Part shown: positions 8,249 to 14,916 of the stretch, piece after piece | Numbering within the stretch: position 1 is the stretch's first letter | Layout of the letters: each line of letters opens with the position of its first letter | NCBI RefSeq assembly: GCF_025380365.1 | Contig: NZ_JAOCQF010000001.1 | Span: forward strand, 2,096,245 to 2,160,244 | Source of the DNA: Albidovulum sediminis | GTDB taxonomy: Bacteria > Pseudomonadota > Alphaproteobacteria > Rhodobacterales > Rhodobacteraceae | Direction: 5' to 3' | DNA length: 64,000 nucleotides | The notes under the pieces: generated by a model | What the model saw: only the letters and a program-made list of their open reading frames with translations | Database searches by the model: none | Told to the model about the DNA's origin: nothing | Position numbers and translations under genes: made by a program

Positions 8249-9361
8249 CTACCCCCTTGCCCGCGTGCGCTGCCGCCACTGGTCCAGCACCACCGCGCCG
8301 ACGATGATCGCGCCCTTCACCATCTCCTGATAGTAGGCGTCGAGCCGGATCGAGGTGAAGCCCGAGATGATCACCGAAAAGATCGCAGCTCCCAGCACGG
8401 TCCCGATGATGGAGCCGCGCCCCCCCGCCAGCGACACGCCCCCGATCACCGCCATGGCGATGGCGTCCAGTTCGTACATCACCCCCATGCCCGCCTGCGC
8501 CGTCAGGTTCTTGGAGGTGAGAAGGATCGCCGCGACCGCCGTCAGCATGCCCGCGATGGTGTAGACCAGCGCCTTGTGCCGGTCGACGTTGATCCCCGAC
8601 ATCCGCGCCGCCGCCTCGTTCGAGCCGATGGCATAGCAGCGCTTGCCGTAAAGCGTCTTCAGCATGATCAGCTGGAACAGAACGGCCAGGATCACGAAGA
8701 TCACCGCCGGGTTCTGCCCCGGCCAGGAAATCAGCCCGAAGGTCAGCCCGCCCAGGATGTCGCCGTTCGCAAGGCTGCCATAGGACTCGGTCGGGAAACT
8801 GACCGGCTGGCCGTTCGACCACCACCGCGCCACGCCACGCGCCGACACCATCATGCCCAGCGTCGCGATGAAGGGCGGGATCCGGGTGTAGGCCACCAGG
8901 GCGCCGTTCACGAAACCCGCCGCCATGCCGCAGGCCAAGCCGATCAGGATGGGCACGATCACCGGCAGGTCCATCGCCCAGTCGCCGAAGATCGCCTTCG
9001 GGTTCGGGTTGCCGTTCACGAGTGCTGTCTGCGCGAAGCTCATCACGATCATGGCGGTGGCGCCGACGACGCTGCCCGACGAAAGGTCGATGCCGCCGAG
9101 GATGATGACCTGCGTCACGCCGATGGCGATGATGCCGGTGATCGCCACCTGCAGGATCATGATGTCCAGACGTTGCTGGTTGAAGATCGCGTCGACATTG
9201 TCACGCATGTTGAAAAGGAATGACCCGCCGTTCACCCGGTTCAGCACCTCGAAGATCACGACGATGAGGACCAGCGCGCCGAACACGTTCCATTCGGGCG
9301 CGCGCGTCCGTTTCGCGGGATCGTATTTCAGGCCGCCAAGGCCATGGGTTGGCTGTGCCAC
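8249..9361 (-). CDS. ABC transporter permease, ribose/inositol type (FrcC/RbsC-like)
   Basis: 370 residues with about ten hydrophobic segments. The BPD_transp_2 block VTQVIILGGIDLSSGSVVG is near residue 105. Later blocks include AIGSNEAAARMSGINVDRHK (the cytoplasmic coupling loop) and IGGVSLAGGRGSIIGTVLGA, both typical of RbsC/FrcC/YtfT permeases. It forms the membrane channel, presumably as a homodimer. It lies between the binding-protein and ATPase genes, with a stable hairpin in the 114-base gap before it. Confidence 0.88.
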   Translation of the reverse strand: MAQPTHGLGGLKYDPAKRTRAPEWNVFGALVLIVVIFEVLNRVNGGSFLFNMRDNVDAIFNQQRLDIMILQVAITGIIAIGVTQVIILGGIDLSSGSVVGATAMIVMSFAQTALVNGNPNPKAIFGDWAMDLPVIVPILIGLACGMAAGFVNGALVAYTRIPPFIATLGMMVSARGVARWWSNGQPVSFPTESYGSLANGDILGGLTFGLISWPGQNPAVIFVILAVLFQLIMLKTLYGKRCYAIGSNEAAARMSGINVDRHKALVYTIAGMLTAVAAILLTSKNLTAQAGMGVMYELDAIAMAVIGGVSLAGGRGSIIGTVLGAAIFSVIISGFTSIRLDAYYQEMVKGAIIVGAVVLDQWRQRTRARG

Positions 9362-9436
9362 GGTGCGCTTCTCCCCCCAGGATATCCGCGGAATGGGACT
9401 TCGGCCGGCCTCTACTCATCCCGGCCGAAAAGTCTC

Positions 9437-9461
9437 GGGGCGGCAGGAATGCCGCCGCCCC
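9437..9461 (-). promoter_or_regulatory. Hairpin between binding-protein and permease genes
   Basis: GGCGGCA (9439-9445) and TGCCGCC (9450-9456) form a perfect stem around a GGAA loop, with additional GC pairing outside. On the minus strand it is followed by GAGACTTTTCGG. Such hairpins between a binding-protein gene and its permease usually stabilise the 5' message or partly terminate transcription, so the binding protein is made in excess. Confidence 0.5.
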
Positions 9462-9475
9462 GGCCCCGAGGGGCG

Positions 9476-10417
9476 TCAGTTCTTCGCCAGGTAGTCGGCA
9501 ACGTTGGCCGGCGTGACAAGCTCGAAGGGCACCCAGACCTTCTGCTCGACGGCCTCGCCCTTGGCCAGTTTCACCGCCGCGTCGAGCGAGCCGGAGCCCT
9601 GCGCAGCCGCGTTCTGGAACACGGTCACGTCCAGATCGCCCGCCTGCATCGCCGCCAGAGCGTCCTGCGTCGCATCGACGCCGCCGACCTGCACGGTCGC
9701 CATGTCGATGCCCGCGGCCTTCATCGCCTGGATCGCGCCGATCGCCATCTCGTCGTTGTTGGAGATGACGCCGTCGAAGGCGGCGCCGGTCGACAGCCAG
9801 TTTGTCATCAGGTTCTGGGCCTGGTCCCGGCTCCAGTTGGCGGTCTGCTGGTCGATCACGTTGACCTTCACCTTGCACTTGCCGGCCTCGATCACGTCGT
9901 AGATGTCCTGGGTGCGCTGCACGGCCGCCTGGTTCGACAGTTCACCCTGCATGACATAGACGTTGACCTCGGTCTTGCCCTCGGCCGCCCAGTTGTCGCA
10001 GAGCGCGATGGTCTCGAGCGTGCCCGAGTCCACCTCGTTCGAGGCGACGAAGGCCTGGTTGTCGGGCAGCGTGTCGAGGTTGATCGGCTGGCGGTTCACG
10101 TAGACAAGCGGCACGCCCGCGGCGGCGGCGGCATCCGTCATCGCCTGCGTGGCCGAGGTGTCGACCGGGTTGACGATGATCGCGTCCACGCCCGAGGCGA
10201 TGAAGTTGTTGATCTGGTCAAGTTGCTTGGCCACGTCGTTCTGGGCGTCCTCGATCTGCACGCTGTGCCCCTGTTCGTCGGCATATTTCTGGATGCCGTT
10301 CCTGAGCACGGTCAGGAAGTTGTCATCGAACAGCGCCATCGACACGCCGACCGTTTCGGCCATGGCGGTCGTTCCCATCAGCGTGGCAAAGCCCGCCACG
10401 ATCAGTGTCTTCCTCAT
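9476..10417 (-). CDS. Periplasmic sugar/cyclitol-binding protein (RbsB/IbpA/MocB-like)
   Basis: 313 residues. A signal peptide ends ...TTAMA, and the mature part starts ETVGVSMALFDDNF. The fold is the type I periplasmic binding protein (peripla_BP_4): AIIVNPVDTSA, YVNRQP and ISNNDEMAIGAIQAMKAAG are family blocks. The WSRDQAQNLMTNWL segment is common in inositol and ribose binders. It delivers the substrate to the adjacent permease. Genomic association with inositol-type dehydrogenase and isomerase genes makes a cyclitol the best guess, as for Caulobacter IbpA or rhizobial MocB. The ATG at 10417 is preceded by GGAAGAC. Confidence 0.85.
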   Translation of the reverse strand: MRKTLIVAGFATLMGTTAMAETVGVSMALFDDNFLTVLRNGIQKYADEQGHSVQIEDAQNDVAKQLDQINNFIASGVDAIIVNPVDTSATQAMTDAAAAAGVPLVYVNRQPINLDTLPDNQAFVASNEVDSGTLETIALCDNWAAEGKTEVNVYVMQGELSNQAAVQRTQDIYDVIEAGKCKVKVNVIDQQTANWSRDQAQNLMTNWLSTGAAFDGVISNNDEMAIGAIQAMKAAGIDMATVQVGGVDATQDALAAMQAGDLDVTVFQNAAAQGSGSLDAAVKLAKGEAVEQKVWVPFELVTPANVADYLAKN

Positions 10418-10508
10418 GTCTTCCTCCACATCGGGTGTCCGGCCCACCCGTTCTCCCTGAAATGATGCCGGATGGCCTCTCTGGGCCGCTCCTTCGCTTC
10501 TGTCCCGC

Positions 10509-11327
10509 CTAGGCAGCCATTTCCCCCAGTTCCTGCCGGATGAAATCGAAGGACCGGGCGAGTGCGGCCTTCGGGTCTGCAAGAGCATGCACCTCGGGGG
10601 CAAAGCTTTCCATCGAGACGGGCCCCGCGAACCCCGCCGCGCGCAGGGCGCGGATTTGGGCGATGTTGCCAAGCCGGTCGCGCCCGTCCACGAAGACGCG
10701 GTGTTCGTCGCCCATCTCGTCGACGGCAAGCTCTGGGTCGACGACGCCGGAGATGTGGATGATGCCGGTGTGGCCCGCGAAGAACGGGCCGCCGCCGGCC
10801 AGCGTGTGGTGGAACGTGTCGTGCACCAGGCGGAAGCTGTCCCCCGCCTCCAGCGCCTCGATCGTCTCGACCGCTTCGGACTTGTAGCGCAGGGCGCAGA
10901 TCTCGAAGCCCAGCGGCTCGACCAGTCCGATCAGCCCGTGATCCTCGAGCATGGGGCGGAGGTCGCGCAAAGCCACGCGCAGGTTGGCCTGACGCTCGCC
11001 GTTCCCCATGCCGAGCCCGTCGTTGCGCGGGATCAGGCTGACCGTCTCGGCCCCGCAGGCACGCGCGATCCGCATCAGTTCAAGCGCCTCGGCGGCCTTG
11101 TCGCCGGACCAGTCGTTGAAGCGCTTGACCTCGGCCACCGCCAGAAGGCGCAGCCCGCGGTCGCTCGCCATCGCACCCGCGGCTTCCGGGGCAAGCCCGT
11201 CGAACAGGGGCTGCGGCAGGTCGTTGCGCACCTCGACGCCCACGCAGCCCAGCGCTGCGGCCGTGTCGAGCAGTTCGGCGAAACTCATCCTCGCCACACT
11301 CATGTGGTTCAGCGCAAACGGCACCAT
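10509..11327 (-). CDS. TIM-barrel cyclitol/inosose isomerase-like protein (IolI/MocC type)
   Basis: 272 residues of the xylose-isomerase-like / AP-endonuclease-2 TIM barrel. The metal ligands expected of the family are visible: Glu137 (GLVEPLGF), Asp170 with His173 (LVHDTFHH), His191 (IIHISG) and Glu240 (SMESF). Relatives isomerise 2-keto-myo-inositol (IolI) or act as inosose dehydratase (IolE); rhizobial MocC is from the same group. It is the promoter-proximal gene of the minus-strand operon. The ATG at 11327 has GGAGGAAGCCGAC before it, a strong ribosome-binding site. Which reaction it performs is uncertain. Confidence 0.78.
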   Translation of the reverse strand: MVPFALNHMSVARMSFAELLDTAAALGCVGVEVRNDLPQPLFDGLAPEAAGAMASDRGLRLLAVAEVKRFNDWSGDKAAEALELMRIARACGAETVSLIPRNDGLGMGNGERQANLRVALRDLRPMLEDHGLIGLVEPLGFEICALRYKSEAVETIEALEAGDSFRLVHDTFHHTLAGGGPFFAGHTGIIHISGVVDPELAVDEMGDEHRVFVDGRDRLGNIAQIRALRAAGFAGPVSMESFAPEVHALADPKAALARSFDFIRQELGEMAA

Positions 11328-11775
11328 GTCGGCTTCCTCCCCGGTCGGCTTTCCCTGCAGCTCGACCGCGCATGACGTTCGCCCCCCGGATGGCGAGTCG
11401 TCAACGAGAGACGCCGATTTCCTTTCATTTCTGACGAACACCGGCACCCCATCAATGATGTTTTTACATCATTCATTTCCCGCCATCGCGCTGCCAACTC
11501 CCTTGCGGGATCCCAGAGCAGCATGACAGAGTCAGCTTTGTATCTGATTTCACAAGAAACTCCCACATCTTCTCACCCCTTGGCTGGACCAGGCCCGAGC
11601 TCTGGCGACAGACCCGCCGGAAGCGCCGTCCCTGCCATTGCGCCACGGATGACGAAATTCGCTCATTCATTTACCCCATTCCTGATGGCTTTTGACGTGA
11701 CATTCGCCCGCCTCCATAGGCCGACATAGGCCGGCAGGGTATCTTCACCGGCGCAATGACGACCGGGAGGGTCCG
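11328..11775. promoter_or_regulatory. 448-base divergent regulatory region of the cyclitol/moc-like island
   Basis: No gene is visible. It must contain divergent promoters for the isomerase operon (left) and the oxygenase operon (right). It contains a perfect palindrome (11454-11473, separate entry) and a tandem pair CATAGGCCG at 11715-11723 and 11725-11733, 10 bases apart. A possible -35 TTGACG lies near 11693. The middle part is more AT-rich than the flanking genes. No regulator gene is adjacent. Confidence 0.5.
11454..11473. promoter_or_regulatory. Candidate operator: perfect inverted repeat
   Basis: AATGATGT, a TTTT spacer, then ACATCATT: an 8+4+8 perfect inverted repeat about 127 bases upstream of the isomerase start. 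The size and symmetry suit a dimeric repressor such as a GntR, LacI or RpiR protein. The binding protein is unknown. A hairpin is possible but the arms are AT-rich and weak, which favours a DNA-level operator. Confidence 0.45.
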
Positions 11776-12849
11776 ATGAAACGCGACTACAGCCTGCTCG
11801 GAGAGGATGCGCGGCGCGCGGTGCAATCAGGCCTTGCCGCGGCCGAGTGGTATCACTCCGACGTGCCGCGCAAGGAAATGAAGGCCTTCATGGCGCGCGA
11901 GGATCAGCCCGCGATCCGCGACACGATCATCCTCTTCGGGGCGATGGCGACCCTGGCGGCGCTTGGCGTCGCGCTCTGGCCAAGCCTTTGGTCGGCGCCG
12001 TTCTGGCTGGCCTATGGCGTCCTTTACGGGTCGGCGATGGATTCACGCTGGCACGAATGCGGCCATGGCACCGCTTTCCGGACCGCCTGGATGAACAACG
12101 CGGTCTACCAGATCGCGTCCTTCTGCATGGTCCGCAATCCCGTGACCTGGCGCTGGAGCCACGCGCGCCACCACACCGACACGATCATCGTCGGGCGCGA
12201 CCCGGAGATTGTCGCGATGCGGCCGCCCGCGCTTTTCCGCATCGTGCTGAACCTCTTCGGCATCCTCGACGCCTGGAACGGCTGGGCGCGGATGCTTCTG
12301 AACGCCAGCGGCAGGCTCGACCCGGAGGAGGCGAGCTTCATCCCCGAAAGCGAGCATCCCAAGGTCATCCGCGTGGCCCGCATCTGGGTGGCGATCTATG
12401 CCGCGACCCTTGCCGTCGCGGTCTGGACGGGGTCCATCCTGCCGCTGATGCTGATCGGCCTGCCCCGGCTTTACGGCGCCTGGCACCACGTTCTGACCGG
12501 CGTGCTTCAGCACGCGGGGCTGGCCGACAACGTGGTGGATCACCGGCTGAACAGCCGCACCGTCCACATGAACCCGATCAGCCGCTTCATCTACTGGAAC
12601 ATGAACTACCACGTCGAACACCACATGTTCCCGATGGTGCCCTATCACCGCCTGCCGGCGCTCCACGACCGCATCAAGGACGACCTTCCCGCGCCCAACC
12701 CCTCGATGTGGCACGCCTACCGGGAGGTGCTGCCGGTCCTCAGGCGCCAACTCGCCCACGAAGACTATTTCCTCAGGCGCGAGCTGCCCGCCACCGCGCG
12801 GCCCTACCGCGAGGATTTCCATGCCGCCGCGGCCGGAAACGCCGCCTGA
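11776..12849 (+). CDS. MocD-like membrane di-iron oxygenase (fatty-acid desaturase superfamily)
   Basis: 357 residues. Three histidine clusters mark the integral-membrane di-iron desaturase/hydroxylase superfamily: HECGH (93-97), HARHH (129-133) and HVEHH (279-283). QHAGLADNVVDHR (245-257) adds the His-rich loop typical of this branch. There are about four membrane segments (residues 51-83 and 203-235 clearest). GGGAGG precedes the ATG. The next gene is a Rieske ferredoxin, the usual electron donor. Rhizobial MocD, which with MocE and MocF demethylates 3-O-methyl-scyllo-inosamine, is of this type. O-demethylation of a methylated cyclitol is therefore the favoured role; lipid desaturation is the alternative. 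Confidence 0.75.
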   Translation: MKRDYSLLGEDARRAVQSGLAAAEWYHSDVPRKEMKAFMAREDQPAIRDTIILFGAMATLAALGVALWPSLWSAPFWLAYGVLYGSAMDSRWHECGHGTAFRTAWMNNAVYQIASFCMVRNPVTWRWSHARHHTDTIIVGRDPEIVAMRPPALFRIVLNLFGILDAWNGWARMLLNASGRLDPEEASFIPESEHPKVIRVARIWVAIYAATLAVAVWTGSILPLMLIGLPRLYGAWHHVLTGVLQHAGLADNVVDHRLNSRTVHMNPISRFIYWNMNYHVEHHMFPMVPYHRLPALHDRIKDDLPAPNPSMWHAYREVLPVLRRQLAHEDYFLRRELPATARPYREDFHAAAAGNAA

Positions 12850-12876
12850 GACACCAGAAAACCAAGGGAGAGAGAG

Positions 12877-13194
12877 ATGACCGACTGGATTGATGCTTGC
12901 GGCGCGGAGGATGTCGACGCCGAAGACGTGATCCGCTTCGACCACGGCGGGCGGACCTATGCGATCTATCGCAGCCCGGAGGATGACTATTTCTGCACCG
13001 ACGGGCTTTGCACGCACGAACAGGTCCATCTGGCCGATGGCCTTGTCATGGATCACCTGATCGAATGCCCCAAGCATAACGGCCAGTTCGACTACCGCAC
13101 CGGCGAGGCGATGCGCGCGCCCGTCTGTGTGAACCTGCGCACCTATCCGGCGAAGGTCGAGGGCGGGCGCGTGCTGATCGGGGTGGCGTCGTGA
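12877..13194 (+). CDS. MocE-like Rieske [2Fe-2S] ferredoxin
   Basis: 105 residues. The two Rieske motifs are Cys45-Thr-His47 (LCTHEQVHL) and Cys64-Pro-Lys-His67 (ECPKHNGQFD). This is the C-x-H / C-x2-H ligand set of oxygenase-type ferredoxins, without extra domains. It should pass electrons from a reductase to the di-iron oxygenase encoded 27 bases upstream. No ferredoxin reductase (MocF equivalent) is nearby, so a shared reductase is implied. AAGGGAG lies before the ATG. The stop TGA overlaps the next ATG by one base. Confidence 0.85.
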   Translation: MTDWIDACGAEDVDAEDVIRFDHGGRTYAIYRSPEDDYFCTDGLCTHEQVHLADGLVMDHLIECPKHNGQFDYRTGEAMRAPVCVNLRTYPAKVEGGRVLIGVAS

Positions 13195-13991
13195 TGCGGC
13201 ACAACCGGATGACCGTGGCCGGTCTGCGCGCCCTGAAGGGCCGCCGCCAGATGACCATGCTCTATGTCGAAACGCTTGACGAGGCGCGCGCGGCGGCGGC
13301 GGCGGGGATCGACATCCTGTCGATCATCGACCCGCTCTGGACCCCGGCGATGCGGGAAGCGGCGGGCGACTGCTTCGTCCAGGTGGGGCTCCTCTACGGC
13401 GAGCTTGTGACGACCGAGGATTACCTGCGCGCGGCGCACCGCGCGATGCGGATCGGCGGCGACTGCGTCTATTGCGCGGCCGGGCTCGGCACCATCCGGG
13501 CGCTGGCGGAGGAGGGGATCCCGGTCATCAGCCATGTCGGGCTGATCCCGTCCAAGGCCACCTGGACCGGCGGGTTCAAGGCGGTGGGCAAGACCGCCGA
13601 CAGCGCGCTGGCCGTCTGGCGGCATGTGCAGGCGCTGGAGGAGGCGGGCGCCCTCGGCGCGGAACTTGAGGTCGTGCCGGAACGGGTCGCCACCGAGATT
13701 TCGCGGCGCACCTCGCTTCTCCTCTTCTCGATGGGGGCGGGGGCCGGGGCGGATGCGCAGTATCTGTTCGCCGAGGATGTGCTGGGCTGCACGCGCGGCC
13801 ACCGCCCGCGTCACGCCAAGACCTACCGCAACTTCGCCGCGGAGTACGAGCGGCTTCAGCAGGAACGGATCGCCGCCTTCCGCGAATTCGCCGGCGAGGT
13901 GCGGAGCGGCGCCTACCCCGCGCCACAGCACCTTGTCCCGATCGAGCCGGAGGAATTCGACGCCTTCCTGAGCGCGCTTGGCGCGGGCTGA
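13194..13991 (+). CDS. Divergent PanB-like (ketopantoate hydroxymethyltransferase family) protein
   Basis: 265 residues collinear with PanB: LSIIDPLW (Asp46 matches the metal-binding Asp of the GDSLG motif), SHVGLIPSKATWTGGFKAVG (PanB HxGLTPQ...GGYKVQG), LEVVPE (catalytic-type Glu159), GAGAGADAQ, and the C-terminal EVRSGAYPAPQH. Two catalytic sites are changed: the second metal-binding Asp region (LADLPF in PanB) reads FVQVGLLY, and KIEGG reads YCAAG, so the conserved Lys is Tyr93. It is therefore probably not the pantothenate enzyme. It is translationally coupled to the Rieske gene, so it likely works in the cyclitol pathway. GTG at 13191 is an alternative start. Confidence 0.75.
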   Translation: MRHNRMTVAGLRALKGRRQMTMLYVETLDEARAAAAAGIDILSIIDPLWTPAMREAAGDCFVQVGLLYGELVTTEDYLRAAHRAMRIGGDCVYCAAGLGTIRALAEEGIPVISHVGLIPSKATWTGGFKAVGKTADSALAVWRHVQALEEAGALGAELEVVPERVATEISRRTSLLLFSMGAGAGADAQYLFAEDVLGCTRGHRPRHAKTYRNFAAEYERLQQERIAAFREFAGEVRSGAYPAPQHLVPIEPEEFDAFLSALGAG

Positions 13992-13994
13992 CCG

Positions 13995-14753
13995 TCAGAC
14001 GGCGAAGGCCCGCCGGATCAGGTTCAGCCCGGTGATGGTCAGCACCACCAGCGTCCAGCGCCGGAAGCGCGCGGGGTCCAGCCGGTCCTGAATCGCGAAG
14101 CCCAGCCAGAGACCGGCCAGCGCGGGCAGCACCAGCCCCGCCGACAGCCAGAGCCTGTCGGGCGTGATGACGCCCGACCCCGCGTGTCCGGCCAGCAACG
14201 CGGCTGAACCGATCATGTAGACCACCCCCTGCACCCGCACGCTTTCGCGCTTGCCGGCGTCGAGCGACACCAGAAGCGCGATGGTGGGCGGGCCCCAGAC
14301 ACCCGAAAGCCCGCCATAGACGCCCCCGACAAGTCCGCTCAGCACCTCGGCCCGGCCGCGGTGGCGTGCGTCGAACCGGATCTGGCGCCCGGCAAGCTGG
14401 CTGAGCGCGAACAGGACGATGGGCAGACCCAGGGCCCCCAGCAGCAGCGCCTGAGGCATCCGTGGCACCGCCTGCGCGGTCAGAAGGACAAAGACCACCA
14501 GCGTCGCGATCATCCGCCAGTAGCCCCGGACCGCCGCAAGCGCCGCCGCCGGCCCCTGCCGCAACGCCTGCACGCAATTGGTCAGCAGCGTCGGCAGAAT
14601 CAGCGCCACCAGCGCCTCTTCCGCGGGAAGAAAGGAGGCGAGGCCCGAGATCATGATCATCGGCATGGCAAATCCGACCGCCCCCTTGACGAGGCCGGCC
14701 AGAAGGGTGACGCCCGCCGCCATAAGAAATATCGTCAGATCGAGTCCGAACAT
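13995..14753 (-). CDS. TauE/SafE-family membrane transporter
   Basis: 252 residues with about eight hydrophobic helices. Family blocks are GLVKGAVGFAMPMIMISGL near the start and GLVGGVYGGLSGVWGPP in the middle. TauE/SafE proteins export sulfite or sulfoacetate, or transport other small organic anions. It converges tail-to-tail on the PanB-like gene with only three bases between them, and diverges from mcd. The ATG at 14753 has AAGGGGCG upstream. Substrate is unknown; no sulfonate genes are nearby. Confidence 0.8.
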   Translation of the reverse strand: MFGLDLTIFLMAAGVTLLAGLVKGAVGFAMPMIMISGLASFLPAEEALVALILPTLLTNCVQALRQGPAAALAAVRGYWRMIATLVVFVLLTAQAVPRMPQALLLGALGLPIVLFALSQLAGRQIRFDARHRGRAEVLSGLVGGVYGGLSGVWGPPTIALLVSLDAGKRESVRVQGVVYMIGSAALLAGHAGSGVITPDRLWLSAGLVLPALAGLWLGFAIQDRLDPARFRRWTLVVLTITGLNLIRRAFAV

Positions 14754-14916
14754 CGACAATCGCCCCTTCGCGCCCGCTATAGCCTTGGGGCAAAGGGTCT
14801 GCACGGAGAAATTGAACGCGACACTTTCGTGCGATCCGTGCAAACTTCACGAATTAATATTGCGCTGCGATTGCGAAATGGCTAGGAGAGTGCAACCGCA
14901 GCAAGGGAGCCGACAG
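14754..14916. promoter_or_regulatory. Divergent promoter region tauE / mcd with a direct repeat
   Basis: ATTGCG occurs at 14859-14864 and 14870-14875, exactly 11 bases apart (one helical turn), in an AT-rich stretch before mcd. Short-chain-acyl regulators of the RamB/PccR/ScfR family are known to control ethylmalonyl-CoA or related genes through TTTGC-type repeats. The match here is only partial, so this is a suggestion. Confidence 0.35.

Noticed and set aside
13191-13193. GTG as the start of the PanB-like gene
   Set aside because: The ATG three bases on has better distance to GGGGTGG and gives a TGATG junction; the GTG is only an alternative.
14754-14843. Upstream extension of the TauE/SafE gene
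   Set aside because: The extra 30 residues are not hydrophobic or family-like, while the ATG at 14753 starts the first membrane helix and has AAGGGGCG.
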